Part shown: positions 8,498-17,549 of the stretch, in pieces
Numbering within the stretch: position 1 is the first letter of the stretch
Layout: each line of letters starts with the position of its first letter
Made by a program: the position numbers and the translations under genes
Notes under the pieces: generated by a model
The model's database searches: none
The model's input: the letters and a program-made list of their open reading frames with translations, nothing else
Told to the model about the DNA's origin: nothing
NCBI RefSeq assembly: GCF_031348265.1
Contig: NZ_CP133771.1
Span: forward strand, 7,874,001-7,938,000
Direction: 5' to 3'
DNA from: Streptomyces collinus
Lineage (GTDB): Bacteria; Actinomycetota; Actinomycetes; Streptomycetales; Streptomycetaceae
Length of the DNA: 64,000 bases

Positions 8498-8929
8498 AGC
8501 GAAATCCCCCGAGGCAGAGCTGTATGGACCGGACTCGCGATCGCGATCCAGGTCGTGATCTTTCTATCCGGGTGCCTTGCTCCCGGTCAATGCATCACCG
8601 CAAGATTATCTGCGAGAACGGACTTGCGCCGCATATTTTCCGGAACGGGGGCCCCGTCAGCGTCTGTTCGACTCCCGGAAGCGACCGAACGCCTTCGTGA
8701 AGGCCCTCAGCGGCGAGACGTCCCCCTCGGCCGGCTCGGGCCCGGGCGGACGGGGCATGCTGTCGCCGCCGGTCGCCGCAGTGAGGGTGGCCGGCGCCGA
8801 CTCCGCCGCCTCCCGGTTCAGGCGCGGGATCGCGTCATGGCTTCCAGCGCCGTGGCGTCGCCCTTGCGCAGCCGCGTCAGGACCTGTACGGAGCGGAGCA
8901 GGTCCTCATGGTGGGCCGAAAGCCCTTGT
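8498..8929. other. Intergenic region between the hydrazine-type operon and the catabolic island, with a possible gene remnant
   Basis: These 432 bp hold the operon promoter on the left. The right part (about 8657-8929, minus strand) has coding-like sequence without a clear start. One frame ends HHEDLLRSVQVLTRLRKGDA... at 8818, and another continues from about there to a stop at 8657 (AEGDVSPLRAFTKAFGRF). A frameshifted remnant or a chance reading are both possible. I do not call a gene. Confidence 0.4.
8535..8590 (-). promoter_or_regulatory. Candidate promoter and operator of the hydrazine-type operon
   Basis: Read on the minus strand, TTGACC (8590-8585) and TAGAAA (8566-8561) are separated by 18 nt and form a reasonable vegetative-type promoter about 65 bp before the first ligase start. 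About 15 bp further downstream lies the perfect 12-bp palindrome TCGCGATCGCGA (8535-8546), well placed as a repressor site just after the transcription start. No regulator gene is visible next to the operon within this window. Confidence 0.4.
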
Positions 8930-9790
8930 TCAGGTGGCGTACGTGTGGAAACCTCGGCCGCTCTTACGGCCGAGGTGGCCTGCGGCGACCATACGGCGCA
9001 GGAGGGCGGGGGGCGCGTACAGCGGCTCCTTGAACTCCTCGTACATGGACTCGGCCACCGCCTGTGCGGTGTCGAGGCCGATGAGGTCGAGCAGCCGCAG
9101 CGGCCCCATGGGGTGGGCGCATCCGAGTTCCATGCCCCGGTCGATGTCCTCCGGCTGCGCGGAGCCCGACTCCACCATCCGTACCGCGCTGAGAAGGTAG
9201 GGCACCAGGAGGGCGTTGACGACGAAGCCGGAGCGGTCGGGGGCCTGGATGGCCTGTTTGCCCAACTGCTCGGCCAGCTCGCGGGTGCGCTGCACGGTGT
9301 CCGCGCTGGTGAGAAGAGTGGGTATGAGCTCGACCAACTGCTGCACGGGCACAGGGTTGAAGAAGTGCATGCCGATGACCTGCGCGGGCCGCTCGGTGAC
9401 GACGGCGAGATCGACGATGGGGATGGAGGAGGTGTTGGTGGCCAGGACCGCCGCGGGGTCCTCGACCGCCTTGTCCAGGGTGCGCAGGACCTCCGTCTTG
9501 ATGTCGCGGTTCTCTGCGACCGCCTCGACGACGAACTGGCGGTCGGCCAAGTCGCTGAGGTCGTGAGTGAAGGAGAGCCTGGCGAGGGCCTGGTCCCGGT
9601 GCTCCTCGCTGAGCTTGCCACGCCGCAGGCCTCGGTCGAGTGAGGCGGTGAGCCGGCGGCGGCCTGCCTCCAGCGCGTCCGGCGTGGCCTCGGCGACTCG
9701 GACGTCGATGCCGCTGCGGGCCGCGACTTCGGCGATGCCGGAGCCCATGAGGCCGCAACCGACAACTCCGAGACGGGTGACGGGGTCCAT
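8930..9790 (-). CDS. 3-hydroxyacyl-CoA (3-hydroxybutyryl-CoA) dehydrogenase
   Basis: A 286-residue enzyme with the N-terminal NAD-binding motif GVVGCGLMGSGIAEVAARSG (residues 8-27), the conserved NTSSIPI segment, the catalytic GMHFFNPVPV histidine and the C-terminal domain GRKSGRGFHTY. This is the full length of the short HBD/PaaH family. It oxidises (S)-3-hydroxybutyryl-CoA or a related ester to the 3-oxoacyl-CoA with NAD(P). It lies 60 bp downstream of icmF on the same strand, which fits oxidation of the butyryl-CoA made by the mutase. ATG start with AGGACC seven nt upstream. Confidence 0.92.
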   Translation of the reverse strand: MDPVTRLGVVGCGLMGSGIAEVAARSGIDVRVAEATPDALEAGRRRLTASLDRGLRRGKLSEEHRDQALARLSFTHDLSDLADRQFVVEAVAENRDIKTEVLRTLDKAVEDPAAVLATNTSSIPIVDLAVVTERPAQVIGMHFFNPVPVQQLVELIPTLLTSADTVQRTRELAEQLGKQAIQAPDRSGFVVNALLVPYLLSAVRMVESGSAQPEDIDRGMELGCAHPMGPLRLLDLIGLDTAQAVAESMYEEFKEPLYAPPALLRRMVAAGHLGRKSGRGFHTYAT

Positions 9791-9850
9791 CTGAGGTCCT
9801 ATCTGCTGAGTGGCTGCGGGCCGGCTTTCGGCCGGGGCTACGGGGCTGGG

Positions 9851-12800
9851 TCAGACGTTGCGGCGGTACTGGCCGCCCACCTCGAAGAAGGCCTCGGTGA
9901 TCTGCTGGAGCGAGCAGACCCGGGTGGCTTCCATGAGGACGGCGAAGACGTTGTCGCCGTTCGTCGCCGCGTTCTTGAGAGCGGCCAGGGCGTCGTGGGC
10001 CTGGTCGCGGTGGCCGGTGTGGAAGTCCCGCACGCGCTCCAGCTGGGACTGCTTCTCCTCCTCGGTGGCCCGGGCGAGTTCCAGCTCCGGAGGCCGGCTG
10101 TCGCCCCCGGGGCGGAGGAAGGTGTTGACGCCGATGATGGGCAGGGTGCCGTCGTGCTTGCGCTGCTCGTACAGCATCGACTCGTCCTGGATGCGGCCCC
10201 GCTGGTAACCGGTCTCCATCGCGCCCAGTACGCCACCGCGCTCGCTGATCCGCTCGAACTCCTGGAGTACGGCCTCCTCCACCAGGTCCGTGAGTTCGTC
10301 GATGACGAACGACCCCTGCAGGGGGTTCTCGTTCATCGCCAGGCCCCACTCGCGGTTGATGACGAGCTGAATGGCCAGCGCCCGCCGTACCGACTCCTCG
10401 GACGGGGTGGTGACGGCCTCGTCGTAGGCGTTGGTGTGCAGCGAGTTGGCGTTGTCGTAGATGGCCGTGAGGGCCTGGAGGGTGGTGCGGATGTCGTTGA
10501 AGTCCATCTCCTGGGCGTGCAGGGAGCGTCCGGAGGTCTGGACGTGGTACTTCAGCTTCTGACTGCGCTCGCCCGCCCCGTACTTCTCCCTCATCGCGAC
10601 GGCCCAGACACGGCGGGCGACCCGGCCGAGGACGGAGTACTCGGGGTCCATGCCGTTGGAGAAGAAGAACGACAGGTTCGGGGCGAAGTCGTCGATGTGC
10701 ATGCCCCGGGCGAGGTAGGCCTCGACGTAGGTGAAGCCGTTGGCGAGGGTGAAGGCGAGCTGACTGATGGGGTTCGCGCCGGCTTCGGCGATGTGGTAGC
10801 CGGAGATGGACACGGAGTAGAAGTTGCGGACCTTGTGGGCGATGAACCACTCCTGGATGTCGGCCATCATCCGCAGGGAGAACTCGGTCGAGAACAGGCA
10901 GGTGTTCTGGCCCTGGTCCTCCTTGAGGATGTCGGCCTGCACCGTGCCGCGCACGTTCGCGAGCGCGTGGGCCCGCAGCTCGGCCGCCTCCTCGGGCGAC
11001 GGGTCACGGCCCTCTGCGGCTCGGAACCGGTCCGTCTGCTGGTCTGTCGCGGTGTTCAGGAAGAACGCCAGGATCGTCGGCGCGGGTCCGTTGATGGTCA
11101 TGGAGACCGAGGTCGTGGGTGCGGTCAGGTCGAAGCCGTCGTAGAGGGCCTTCATGTCCGCGAGCGTCGCCACCGACACCCCGGACGTGCCGACTTTGCC
11201 GTAGATGTCGGGGCGTTCGTCCGGGTCGCGGCCGTAGAGCGTGACCGAGTCGAAGGCGGTGGACAGGCGGGTGGCCGGCTGGCCCTCGGAGAGCAGCTTG
11301 AAGCGCCGGTTCGTGCGGAACGGATCGCCCTCGCCGGCGAACATCCGCGCCGGGTCCTCGCCGTCGCGCTTGAAGGGGAACACCCCGGCTGTGAAGGGGA
11401 AGTAGCCGGGCAGGTTCTCCCCGCGCCAGAACCGCACCAGCTCTGCGTGGTCGGTGAAGCGGGGCAGGGCGACGCGCGGGACCTTGTTGCCGGACAGGGA
11501 CTCCCGGGTCAGCTTGGTGCGGATCTCCCTGTCCCGGACCTTCACCACCTGCTCGTCCCCGGCGTAGGAGGCGATGACGGCGGGCCAGTTCCCGATCTGC
11601 TCCGTGATCTGGTGCGGGAGCTGCTTGCGGGCGTCGTCGAGGAGCGACTGCACGTTCGCCGCGTCGGAGCCGGCCTCGACGAGCTCGTCCCTGACCGCCT
11701 CCAGGTGCTGCACGCGCCTGGCCGCCTCGGCCAGTCGCGTGGTCTCGGCGTGGTACGTGCGGACCGTGTCGGTGATCTCGGCGAGATAGCGCACCCGGGC
11801 TGCGGGGACCACCTGCCGGATGCCGGAGGAGTGGCGTACCGCGACCGGTGCCAGCGCGCCCTCGGACAGCGGCAGGCCCTTCTCGGCCAGGCCCGTCTTC
11901 AGGTGCTGGTAGAGCGCGGTGACACCGTCGTCGTTGAACGTCGCCGCCGACGTGCCGTACACCGGCATGTCCTCGGGCCGCTTGCCGAACTCCTCGCGGT
12001 TACGGACCAGTTGACGGCCCACGTCGCGCAAGGCGTCCTGCGCGCCGCGCCGCTCGAACTTGTTGATCGCCGCGACGTCGGCGAAGTCGAGCATGTCGAT
12101 CTTCTCCAGCTGCGAGGCGGCACCGAACTCCGGTGTCATCACATACAGCGAGGTGTCGACGAACGGCACGATCGCCGCGTCGCCCTGGCCGATGCCCGGA
12201 GTTTCCACGATCACCAGGTCGAACCCGGCGGCCTTGACCACGTCGATGACGTCGGTCAGGTGCTCGGGCAGCTCGCGACTGCCGCGGGTGGCCAGGCTGC
12301 GGAAGAAGACCCGGTTCCCGTCCAGGGAGTTCATCCGGATCCGGTCACCGAGCAGTGCCCCGCCGCCGCGGCGGCGGGTCGGGTCGACCGCGATCACGGC
12401 GATCCGCAGCTTGTCCTGCTGGTCGAGGCGGAAGCGGCGCACCAGCTCGTCCGTCAGCGACGACTTGCCCGAGCCGCCCGTGCCGGTGATGCCGAGCACC
12501 GGCATGACCCGTGCCGCGGCGGCTGCCCGCAGTTGCTCCAGAAACTCCCCGGGCAGCTTGCCCAGTTCCGCGCCGGTGATGGCGCGGGCGATCGCGAACC
12601 GGTCGCCGGCCAGCACGGCGGCCGCGTCGGCCGGCTTGCCGTCCCAGAGATCGAAGTCGCAGTCCTGGACAACGGAGTTGACCATCCCGGCCAGGCCCAT
12701 CCGCTGCCCGTCCTCGGGCGAGAAGATGGTCACCCCGCTGCCGCGCAGCCGGGCGATCTCCTCGGGCACGATGACGCCGCCTCCGCCGCCCACCACACGG

Positions 12801-13078
12801 ATGTGGTCGGCTCCCGCCGCGCGCAGCGACTCGACCAGGTACTCGAAGTACTCCACGTGCCCGCCCTGGTACGACGAGACCGCGACACCGTGGGCGTCCT
12901 CTTCCAGTGCGGCGTCCACGACCTCCCGCACCGATCGGTTGTGCCCGAGGTGGATCACCTCGGCGCCCTGGGACTGGAAGATGCGCCGCATGATGTTGAT
13001 CGACGCGTCATGCCCGTCGAACAGAGCCGAAGCCGTGACCAGGCGGACGGGATGCACGGGCCGGTGCAGATCGCTCAT
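9851..13078 (-). CDS. icmF: Fused isobutyryl-CoA mutase IcmF (B12-dependent)
   Basis: A 1075-residue protein, the normal length for IcmF. The domain order is a B12-binding domain with the DGHDAS base-off motif (His23) and SYQGGH, then a MeaB-type GTPase chaperone domain with P-loop GTGGSGKSS (about 199-207) and VIVETPGIGQGD, then the TIM-barrel mutase domain with TRLSTAFDSVTLYGRDPDERPD and NTCLFSTEFSLRMMADIQEW. It interconverts isobutyryl-CoA and n-butyryl-CoA by a radical shift with adenosylcobalamin; some members also act on pivalyl-CoA. The ATG has a GGGAAGG site 6 nt upstream. A perfect palindrome in its promoter (13124-13141) suggests its own control. Next genes supply 3-hydroxyacyl-CoA dehydrogenase and thiolase steps. 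Confidence 0.95.
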   Translation of the reverse strand: MSDLHRPVHPVRLVTASALFDGHDASINIMRRIFQSQGAEVIHLGHNRSVREVVDAALEEDAHGVAVSSYQGGHVEYFEYLVESLRAAGADHIRVVGGGGGVIVPEEIARLRGSGVTIFSPEDGQRMGLAGMVNSVVQDCDFDLWDGKPADAAAVLAGDRFAIARAITGAELGKLPGEFLEQLRAAAAARVMPVLGITGTGGSGKSSLTDELVRRFRLDQQDKLRIAVIAVDPTRRRGGGALLGDRIRMNSLDGNRVFFRSLATRGSRELPEHLTDVIDVVKAAGFDLVIVETPGIGQGDAAIVPFVDTSLYVMTPEFGAASQLEKIDMLDFADVAAINKFERRGAQDALRDVGRQLVRNREEFGKRPEDMPVYGTSAATFNDDGVTALYQHLKTGLAEKGLPLSEGALAPVAVRHSSGIRQVVPAARVRYLAEITDTVRTYHAETTRLAEAARRVQHLEAVRDELVEAGSDAANVQSLLDDARKQLPHQITEQIGNWPAVIASYAGDEQVVKVRDREIRTKLTRESLSGNKVPRVALPRFTDHAELVRFWRGENLPGYFPFTAGVFPFKRDGEDPARMFAGEGDPFRTNRRFKLLSEGQPATRLSTAFDSVTLYGRDPDERPDIYGKVGTSGVSVATLADMKALYDGFDLTAPTTSVSMTINGPAPTILAFFLNTATDQQTDRFRAAEGRDPSPEEAAELRAHALANVRGTVQADILKEDQGQNTCLFSTEFSLRMMADIQEWFIAHKVRNFYSVSISGYHIAEAGANPISQLAFTLANGFTYVEAYLARGMHIDDFAPNLSFFFSNGMDPEYSVLGRVARRVWAVAMREKYGAGERSQKLKYHVQTSGRSLHAQEMDFNDIRTTLQALTAIYDNANSLHTNAYDEAVTTPSEESVRRALAIQLVINREWGLAMNENPLQGSFVIDELTDLVEEAVLQEFERISERGGVLGAMETGYQRGRIQDESMLYEQRKHDGTLPIIGVNTFLRPGGDSRPPELELARATEEEKQSQLERVRDFHTGHRDQAHDALAALKNAATNGDNVFAVLMEATRVCSLQQITEAFFEVGGQYRRNV

Positions 13079-13123
13079 GGGGGGCCTTCCCGGACGGGGC
13101 GGGGGTACTGTCGGCGGAAGAGA

Positions 13124-13141
13124 TACTAGGACGTCCTAGTA
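13124..13141. promoter_or_regulatory. Perfect 18-bp palindrome upstream of icmF, probable operator
   Basis: TACTAGGACGTCCTAGTA is an exact inverted repeat 46 bp before the icmF start, in the 84-bp gap between icmF and the reductase gene. Its size and place are typical of a dimeric repressor site overlapping the promoter. A half-site-like CTAGGACG also occurs at 47203-47210. Confidence 0.6.
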
Positions 13142-13162
13142 AATTACTGGAGGTGATCACCG

Positions 13163-14140
13163 TCACAGATCGAGAACGAGGCGAGTCCCGCACGAGCGCG
13201 AGACGCAGATGAGCATGGTGTCGCCGGCGGCCCGCTCGTCCTCGGTCAGCAGCGAGTCGCGGTGGTCGGGCTTGCCGTCGAGTACGTCGGTCTCGCAGGT
13301 GCCGCACGTGCCTTCCCGGCAGGAGAAGTCGACCGCGACACCGGCCTGCTCCACGGTTTCGAGGATCGAGCGGTCCGCCGGCACGGTGAGGGTGAGCCCG
13401 GATCGTGCGAGCTCCACCTCGAAGGCCTCGGCCGGGCCGGTCTCGGCCGTCCGCACCGGGGCGAACCGTTCGACGCCCAGCGTGCCGGGGGGCCAGCCCG
13501 CGCACTGTTCCTGCACCGCCTGAAGCAGGGGTTCGGGGCCGCAGGCGTGCACCAGGGTGCCTTCTTCGGGTACGCCGAGGTGGGCCGCGAGGTCCAGCAG
13601 GCCGTACTCGTCCTGCGGACGGACGAGTACCCGGTCCCCGTGCGGGGCGAGGCGGTCCAGGAACGCCATGGACGTACGGGTGCGCCCGCCGTACAGCAGA
13701 CGCCAGTCGGCCCCTGCGGCCTCGGCGGCCTCCACCATCGGGAGGATGGGCGTGATACCGACACCGCCGGCGACGAACAGGTGGCGTGCGGCGGGCCGCA
13801 GCGGGAAGTTGTTCCGCGGTCCGCGGACCCGCGCGGCGGCGCCTTCGCGCAGGTGGTCGTGGACGTACGCGGAGCCGCCGCGGCCCCGCGGCTCGCGCAG
13901 CACGGCGATCTGCCAGGAGTCGCGTTCGGCCGGGTCTCCGCACAGGGAGTACTGCCGGATCAGATCGCCGTTCTCGCCGTCGGCTCCGGCCAGGAGTACG
14001 TCGATGTGGGCGCCCGGCGTCCAGGCGGGGAGCATCCCGCCGTCGGGGCGCCGCAGGGTGAGGGAGACGACGCCGTCGGCGGCGGCGGTACGGGCCGCCA
14101 CGACAAGGGTCGTGTCGACCGAGGTCAGTTGGACGTTCAT
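13163..14140 (-). CDS. PDR/VanB-type oxidoreductase (FMN, NAD and [2Fe-2S] reductase for a Rieske oxygenase)
   Basis: A 325-residue phthalate-dioxygenase-reductase type protein. In order: a flavin-binding barrel (RQYSLCGDP), an NAD-binding domain (FVAGGVGITPILPM) and a C-terminal plant-type [2Fe-2S] ferredoxin with four cysteines in SCREGTCGTCE and MLICVSR. It passes electrons from NAD(P)H to an oxygenase. No oxygenase is adjacent; the two Rieske oxygenases at 26.5 and 32.5 kb are the likely partners. It lies 18 bp downstream of the thiolase gene in the operon that begins with the acyl-CoA ligase. Confidence 0.92.
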   Translation of the reverse strand: MNVQLTSVDTTLVVAARTAAADGVVSLTLRRPDGGMLPAWTPGAHIDVLLAGADGENGDLIRQYSLCGDPAERDSWQIAVLREPRGRGGSAYVHDHLREGAAARVRGPRNNFPLRPAARHLFVAGGVGITPILPMVEAAEAAGADWRLLYGGRTRTSMAFLDRLAPHGDRVLVRPQDEYGLLDLAAHLGVPEEGTLVHACGPEPLLQAVQEQCAGWPPGTLGVERFAPVRTAETGPAEAFEVELARSGLTLTVPADRSILETVEQAGVAVDFSCREGTCGTCETDVLDGKPDHRDSLLTEDERAAGDTMLICVSRSCGTRLVLDL

Positions 14141-14158
14141 GATGGTTCGGCTCCGGGT

Positions 14159-15349
14159 TCAGTCCTGGGTCGGCACATGCAGCAACAGCGCGTCGCCCTG
14201 GCCGCCGCCCCCGCACAGGGCCGCCGCTCCGCTGCCGCCTCCCCGCCGCCGCAGTTCGGCCGCGAGAGTCAGCACCAGCCGGGCTCCGGTCATGCCGACC
14301 GGGTGCCCGAGCGCGATCGCTCCGCCGTTGACGTTCACCTTGTCGAGAGGGATGTCCAGCTCCCGTACGGAGGCCAGGGCCACTCCGGCGAACGCCTCGT
14401 TGATCTCGAACAGGTCCAGGTCGGCGGCCTTCAGGCGGCCGTCCCGGGACAGGGCGTCGCGGACCGCGCCGGCCGGCTGGACGAGCAGTGAGGGGTCGGG
14501 GCCGGCGACCGTGCCGTAGGCACCGATCTCGGCGAGTGGTGTCAGGCCCTCGAACCGGGCGCGCTCCGCGCTCATCACGACGACGGCCGCGGCGCCGTCG
14601 GAGAGCTGTGAGGAGTTGCCCGCGGTGATGGTGCCGGCGTCGGAGAAGGCCGTCCTCAGGCGCCCCAGGCTCTCGGCGGTGCTTCCCGGCCGTACGCCCT
14701 CGTCGGTGTCCACCACCATCTCGCCCCGGCGTCCCGCCACGGTGACGGGGGCGATCTCCTCGGACAGTGCGCCCGACTCCTGGGCGTGGGCGGCCCGTTG
14801 ATGGGACAGTGCGCTGTACTCGTCCTGCTCCTCGCGGGTCAGGCCGTACGGCCGCTGGTAGCGCTCGGTGGCCGCGCCCATGGAGACGCCGTCGAAGGCG
14901 CAGACCAGGGCGTCACGGTCGAGGGCGTCCTCGGCCGCGGCCGAGCCGTACTTCCAGCCGGTGCGAGCGCCGCGCAGCAGGTACGGGGCGTCCGACATGG
15001 ACTCCATGCCACCGGCGACGACCACCTCATGGCGGCCGGAGGTGATCATGAGGTCGGCCAGGGCGATGGCGTGCAGACCGGACAGGCAGAGCTTGTTGAC
15101 GGTGCTCGCGGGGACGGAGAACGGAATGCCGGCGCCGATCGCGGCCTGCCGTGCCGGGTTCGGGCCGGCCCCGGCCTGCACGACATGACCCATGACGACG
15201 GCTTCCACGGCCGCCGGGTCCAAGCGGACGGCGGCCAGTGCCGCGCCGATGGCGTGGGCGCCGAGGTCGACCGCGGACACGGTGCTCAGGGCACCCGCCA
15301 GCCTGCCGATGGGCGTCCTTGCTCCGGCGACGATGACGGATCCGGGCAT
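14159..15349 (-). CDS. Acetyl-CoA C-acyltransferase (thiolase)
   Basis: A 396-residue thiolase with the nucleophilic cysteine in VNKLCLSGLHA, the GHPVGMTGAR histidine motif and the C-terminal CGGGGQGDALL second catalytic cysteine. It cleaves 3-oxoacyl-CoA such as acetoacetyl-CoA into acetyl-CoA and a shortened acyl-CoA. The ATG at 15349 was chosen over an upstream in-frame start because AGGAGGT lies just before it and the protein begins directly with SVIVAGARTPIG. It stands between a histidine phosphatase gene (28 bp) and the PDR reductase gene. Confidence 0.93.
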   Translation of the reverse strand: MPGSVIVAGARTPIGRLAGALSTVSAVDLGAHAIGAALAAVRLDPAAVEAVVMGHVVQAGAGPNPARQAAIGAGIPFSVPASTVNKLCLSGLHAIALADLMITSGRHEVVVAGGMESMSDAPYLLRGARTGWKYGSAAAEDALDRDALVCAFDGVSMGAATERYQRPYGLTREEQDEYSALSHQRAAHAQESGALSEEIAPVTVAGRRGEMVVDTDEGVRPGSTAESLGRLRTAFSDAGTITAGNSSQLSDGAAAVVVMSAERARFEGLTPLAEIGAYGTVAGPDPSLLVQPAGAVRDALSRDGRLKAADLDLFEINEAFAGVALASVRELDIPLDKVNVNGGAIALGHPVGMTGARLVLTLAAELRRRGGGSGAAALCGGGGQGDALLLHVPTQD

Positions 15350-15377
15350 GCCGGGACCTCCTGGGGTGTGGGGCGGG

Positions 15378-15983
15378 TCAGGCGACCGCGTCGACGGCAC
15401 GTTGGGCGACCATGTGGGCCGTCTCGTTCACCGAGTGCAGGACGATCCGGCCCCCGGGCATGCGCCGCACCCGGCTGACGGACGTGTAGTCGGGGTGGAA
15501 CCAGAACATCGTGGGCAGGCCGAGCACCGTCGCCAGATAGGTGTTGGTGATGCCGCCGTGGCACACGACCGCGACCCGCCCGCCGGGATGGGCGTCGAGG
15601 ATGGTGTCCATGGCCCGCCGGGCACGGGCGCGGAAGGCGTCCCGGTCCAGTTCGGGCACGAAGTCCTCGTAGCGCCCCTCGGCGAGCGCCGCCGCCCGGG
15701 GATCGTCCGCGCCGATCTGCTCCGGCGGCATGTAGGGCTGGGACACGTCGGTGTCCCACTCGCGCAGGTCGTCGAGGACGGTGGCGGTCATGCCAGTGAG
15801 GCGTTCCAGGGGTGCCACGGTCTCGCGGGCACGCCGGTACGGGCTGGAGTACAGGGCGTCGACGTCCTCGTGCACGAGCCAGGCGGCGAGGCGCTCGGCC
15901 TGGGCGGTGCCCTCCGGCGACAGCCTGGGGTCGAACACGCCCGCCAGGGGGAGGCCGTGCCGGATGAGGAGGAGTTCGGTCAT
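15378..15983 (-). CDS. Histidine phosphatase family protein (phosphoglycerate-mutase-like)
   Basis: A 201-residue protein with the RHG phosphohistidine motif at residues 8-10 (LLIRHGLPLAG), the second-half AVVCHGGITNTYLA histidine motif and conserved YSSPYRRARETV. Members dephosphorylate small phosphomonoesters, sugar phosphates or, more rarely, CoA-type metabolites. It lies between an acyl-CoA ligase and a thiolase gene, closely spaced. With two PEP-utilising-type proteins in the island, it could remove a phosphate put on a substrate, but that is speculation. Confidence 0.85.
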   Translation of the reverse strand: MTELLLIRHGLPLAGVFDPRLSPEGTAQAERLAAWLVHEDVDALYSSPYRRARETVAPLERLTGMTATVLDDLREWDTDVSQPYMPPEQIGADDPRAAALAEGRYEDFVPELDRDAFRARARRAMDTILDAHPGGRVAVVCHGGITNTYLATVLGLPTMFWFHPDYTSVSRVRRMPGGRIVLHSVNETAHMVAQRAVDAVA

Positions 15984-16010
15984 GGGTGGTCCTAACTGGG
16001 TGAGCCCGGC

Positions 16011-17549
16011 TCAGCCGGCGATGGTCCGTTCGGAGTGCCAGTACGGGCGGCGCATCGCGCGTTTGTCGAGCTTGCCCATCGCGTTGCGCAGCAGTTCGGG
16101 GACGAACTCGTACGACTTCGGGCACTTGTGGGCGGCGAGGTGCTCGCGGCAGAACCGGTCCAGCTCATCGGCAGGCGGCTCGTCCCCGGCGACCACGACA
16201 AGCGCCCGCAGTGACTCGCCGAAGTCCGGGTCGGGCACGCCGACGACCGCGACCTCGGCGACCGCCGGATGCCGCCGCAGGACCGCCTCGCTCTCGGCCG
16301 GGTACAGGTTCACACCGCCGGAGACCACCACGTCCGCGGCCCGGTCGGTGATGAAGATGTAGCCGTCCGCGTCGACGTAGCCGATGTCGCCGAGCGTGAA
16401 GACGCCGGGGGAGAGGTAGGCGGACCTGGTCTTGTCCGGGTCCGCGTGGTAGCGGACGCCCTGGTCGTCGGGTGCCCGGAAGGCCAGCAGTCCGCGTTCG
16501 CCGGGCGGCAGCGGCCGGCCGTCGTCATCGGTGACCAGGACCTCGAACGGGGCCCGGACACGCCCGACCGAGCCCGGGTGCGCCAGCCACTCGCTGCTGC
16601 TGATGCGGGCCACCGTCCCCGCCTCGCTGGCGCCGTACGACTCGGTCAGCACCGGACCGAACCACTCGATCATGACCCGCTTCACGTCCGGCGGACACGC
16701 GGAGCCGGTGTGGGACACCTGCCGCAGGCTGGAGACGTCGTAACGGGCGCGGACCTCCTCCGGGAGGGCGAGCAGCCGCTGGAAGTGGGTGGGCACCATC
16801 ACCGTCGAGGAGACCCGCCACCTCTGTACCCGGCTGAGGAACGTCTCCCCGTCGTACCTGCCGAGGACGACCACCGGCTGACCGGCCGCCAGGTGCCGCA
16901 GCGAGGTCAGCGGCGCGTTGTGCTGGAGTGGACCGCACACCAGGTGCGGCCCCGGCGGGAAGCCGGGCCGGGCGGACATCGCGGCGAGATAGGCGGCGCT
17001 GTCGGCGACCGGGCCGCTCACCCAGCGCACCTCGGTGCCCCGCGCCCGTCCGGTGGTGCCCGAGGTGTAGACGAGCGGGGGCCGGGCGGGCCGGTCCGCA
17101 GGGACGGTGCGTCCGGCCGGTGCGGCCGCCAGCCACAGGTCCCAGTCGAAGGCGTGCCCGACGGCCGGCGTTCCGTGTGTCACCAGCGGCAGGCCCAGTT
17201 CCCGGGCCGCGTCCAGGGCCGCACCCGCCCCGGCGGGGCCGGTGACGATCGCGGTCACGCCCGCGTCGATGATCTGGTCGACGAGTTCCCCCGACGTGAG
17301 ATTCCGGGACGTGGCCACGGTCCCGACGCCGGTCCGCAGTCCGGCCAGATGGGCCACCAGTGTCGGGATCGCGTTGTCGCCCAGGACGGCGATCCGGTCG
17401 TCGGGGCCGGGCGCCAACTCCAGCAGCCGGACCCCCGCCCGTGCGACCTGGTCGACGAGTCCGGACCAGGACAGCACGTCCAGGTCGTCCGCCAGGGCGG
17501 GTTCGTCGGGTGTCTCCTGGGCGCGACGGTCGAGTGGCAGCAGCGACAT
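16011..17549 (-). CDS. AMP-binding acyl-CoA synthetase
   Basis: A 512-residue ANL-superfamily ligase. It has the AMP/P-loop motif VYTSGTTGRARGTE, the SYGASEAGTVAR motif, the GDIGYVDADGYIFITDR hinge and VVSGGVNLYPAE, and a C-terminal lysine region NAMGKLDKRAM. It activates a carboxylic acid with ATP and CoA; the sequence does not give chain length. It is the first gene of the leftward operon that continues through phosphatase, thiolase and reductase, with a GGAGG site before the ATG. It is divergent from the acyl-CoA dehydrogenase gene at 17746. Confidence 0.92.
   Translation of the reverse strand: MSLLPLDRRAQETPDEPALADDLDVLSWSGLVDQVARAGVRLLELAPGPDDRIAVLGDNAIPTLVAHLAGLRTGVGTVATSRNLTSGELVDQIIDAGVTAIVTGPAGAGAALDAARELGLPLVTHGTPAVGHAFDWDLWLAAAPAGRTVPADRPARPPLVYTSGTTGRARGTEVRWVSGPVADSAAYLAAMSARPGFPPGPHLVCGPLQHNAPLTSLRHLAAGQPVVVLGRYDGETFLSRVQRWRVSSTVMVPTHFQRLLALPEEVRARYDVSSLRQVSHTGSACPPDVKRVMIEWFGPVLTESYGASEAGTVARISSSEWLAHPGSVGRVRAPFEVLVTDDDGRPLPPGERGLLAFRAPDDQGVRYHADPDKTRSAYLSPGVFTLGDIGYVDADGYIFITDRAADVVVSGGVNLYPAESEAVLRRHPAVAEVAVVGVPDPDFGESLRALVVVAGDEPPADELDRFCREHLAAHKCPKSYEFVPELLRNAMGKLDKRAMRRPYWHSERTIAG

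Noticed and set aside
8577..9200. Plus-strand 207-codon open frame between the operon and HBD
   Set aside because: It runs antisense through the HBD gene, has Arg/Ser-rich shadow composition and no ribosome site.
9995..13129. Long open frames antisense to icmF and other genes (for example 1044 codons on the plus strand)
   Set aside because: They are shadows caused by high GC. They are low-complexity, lack ribosome sites and lie opposite clear enzymes.
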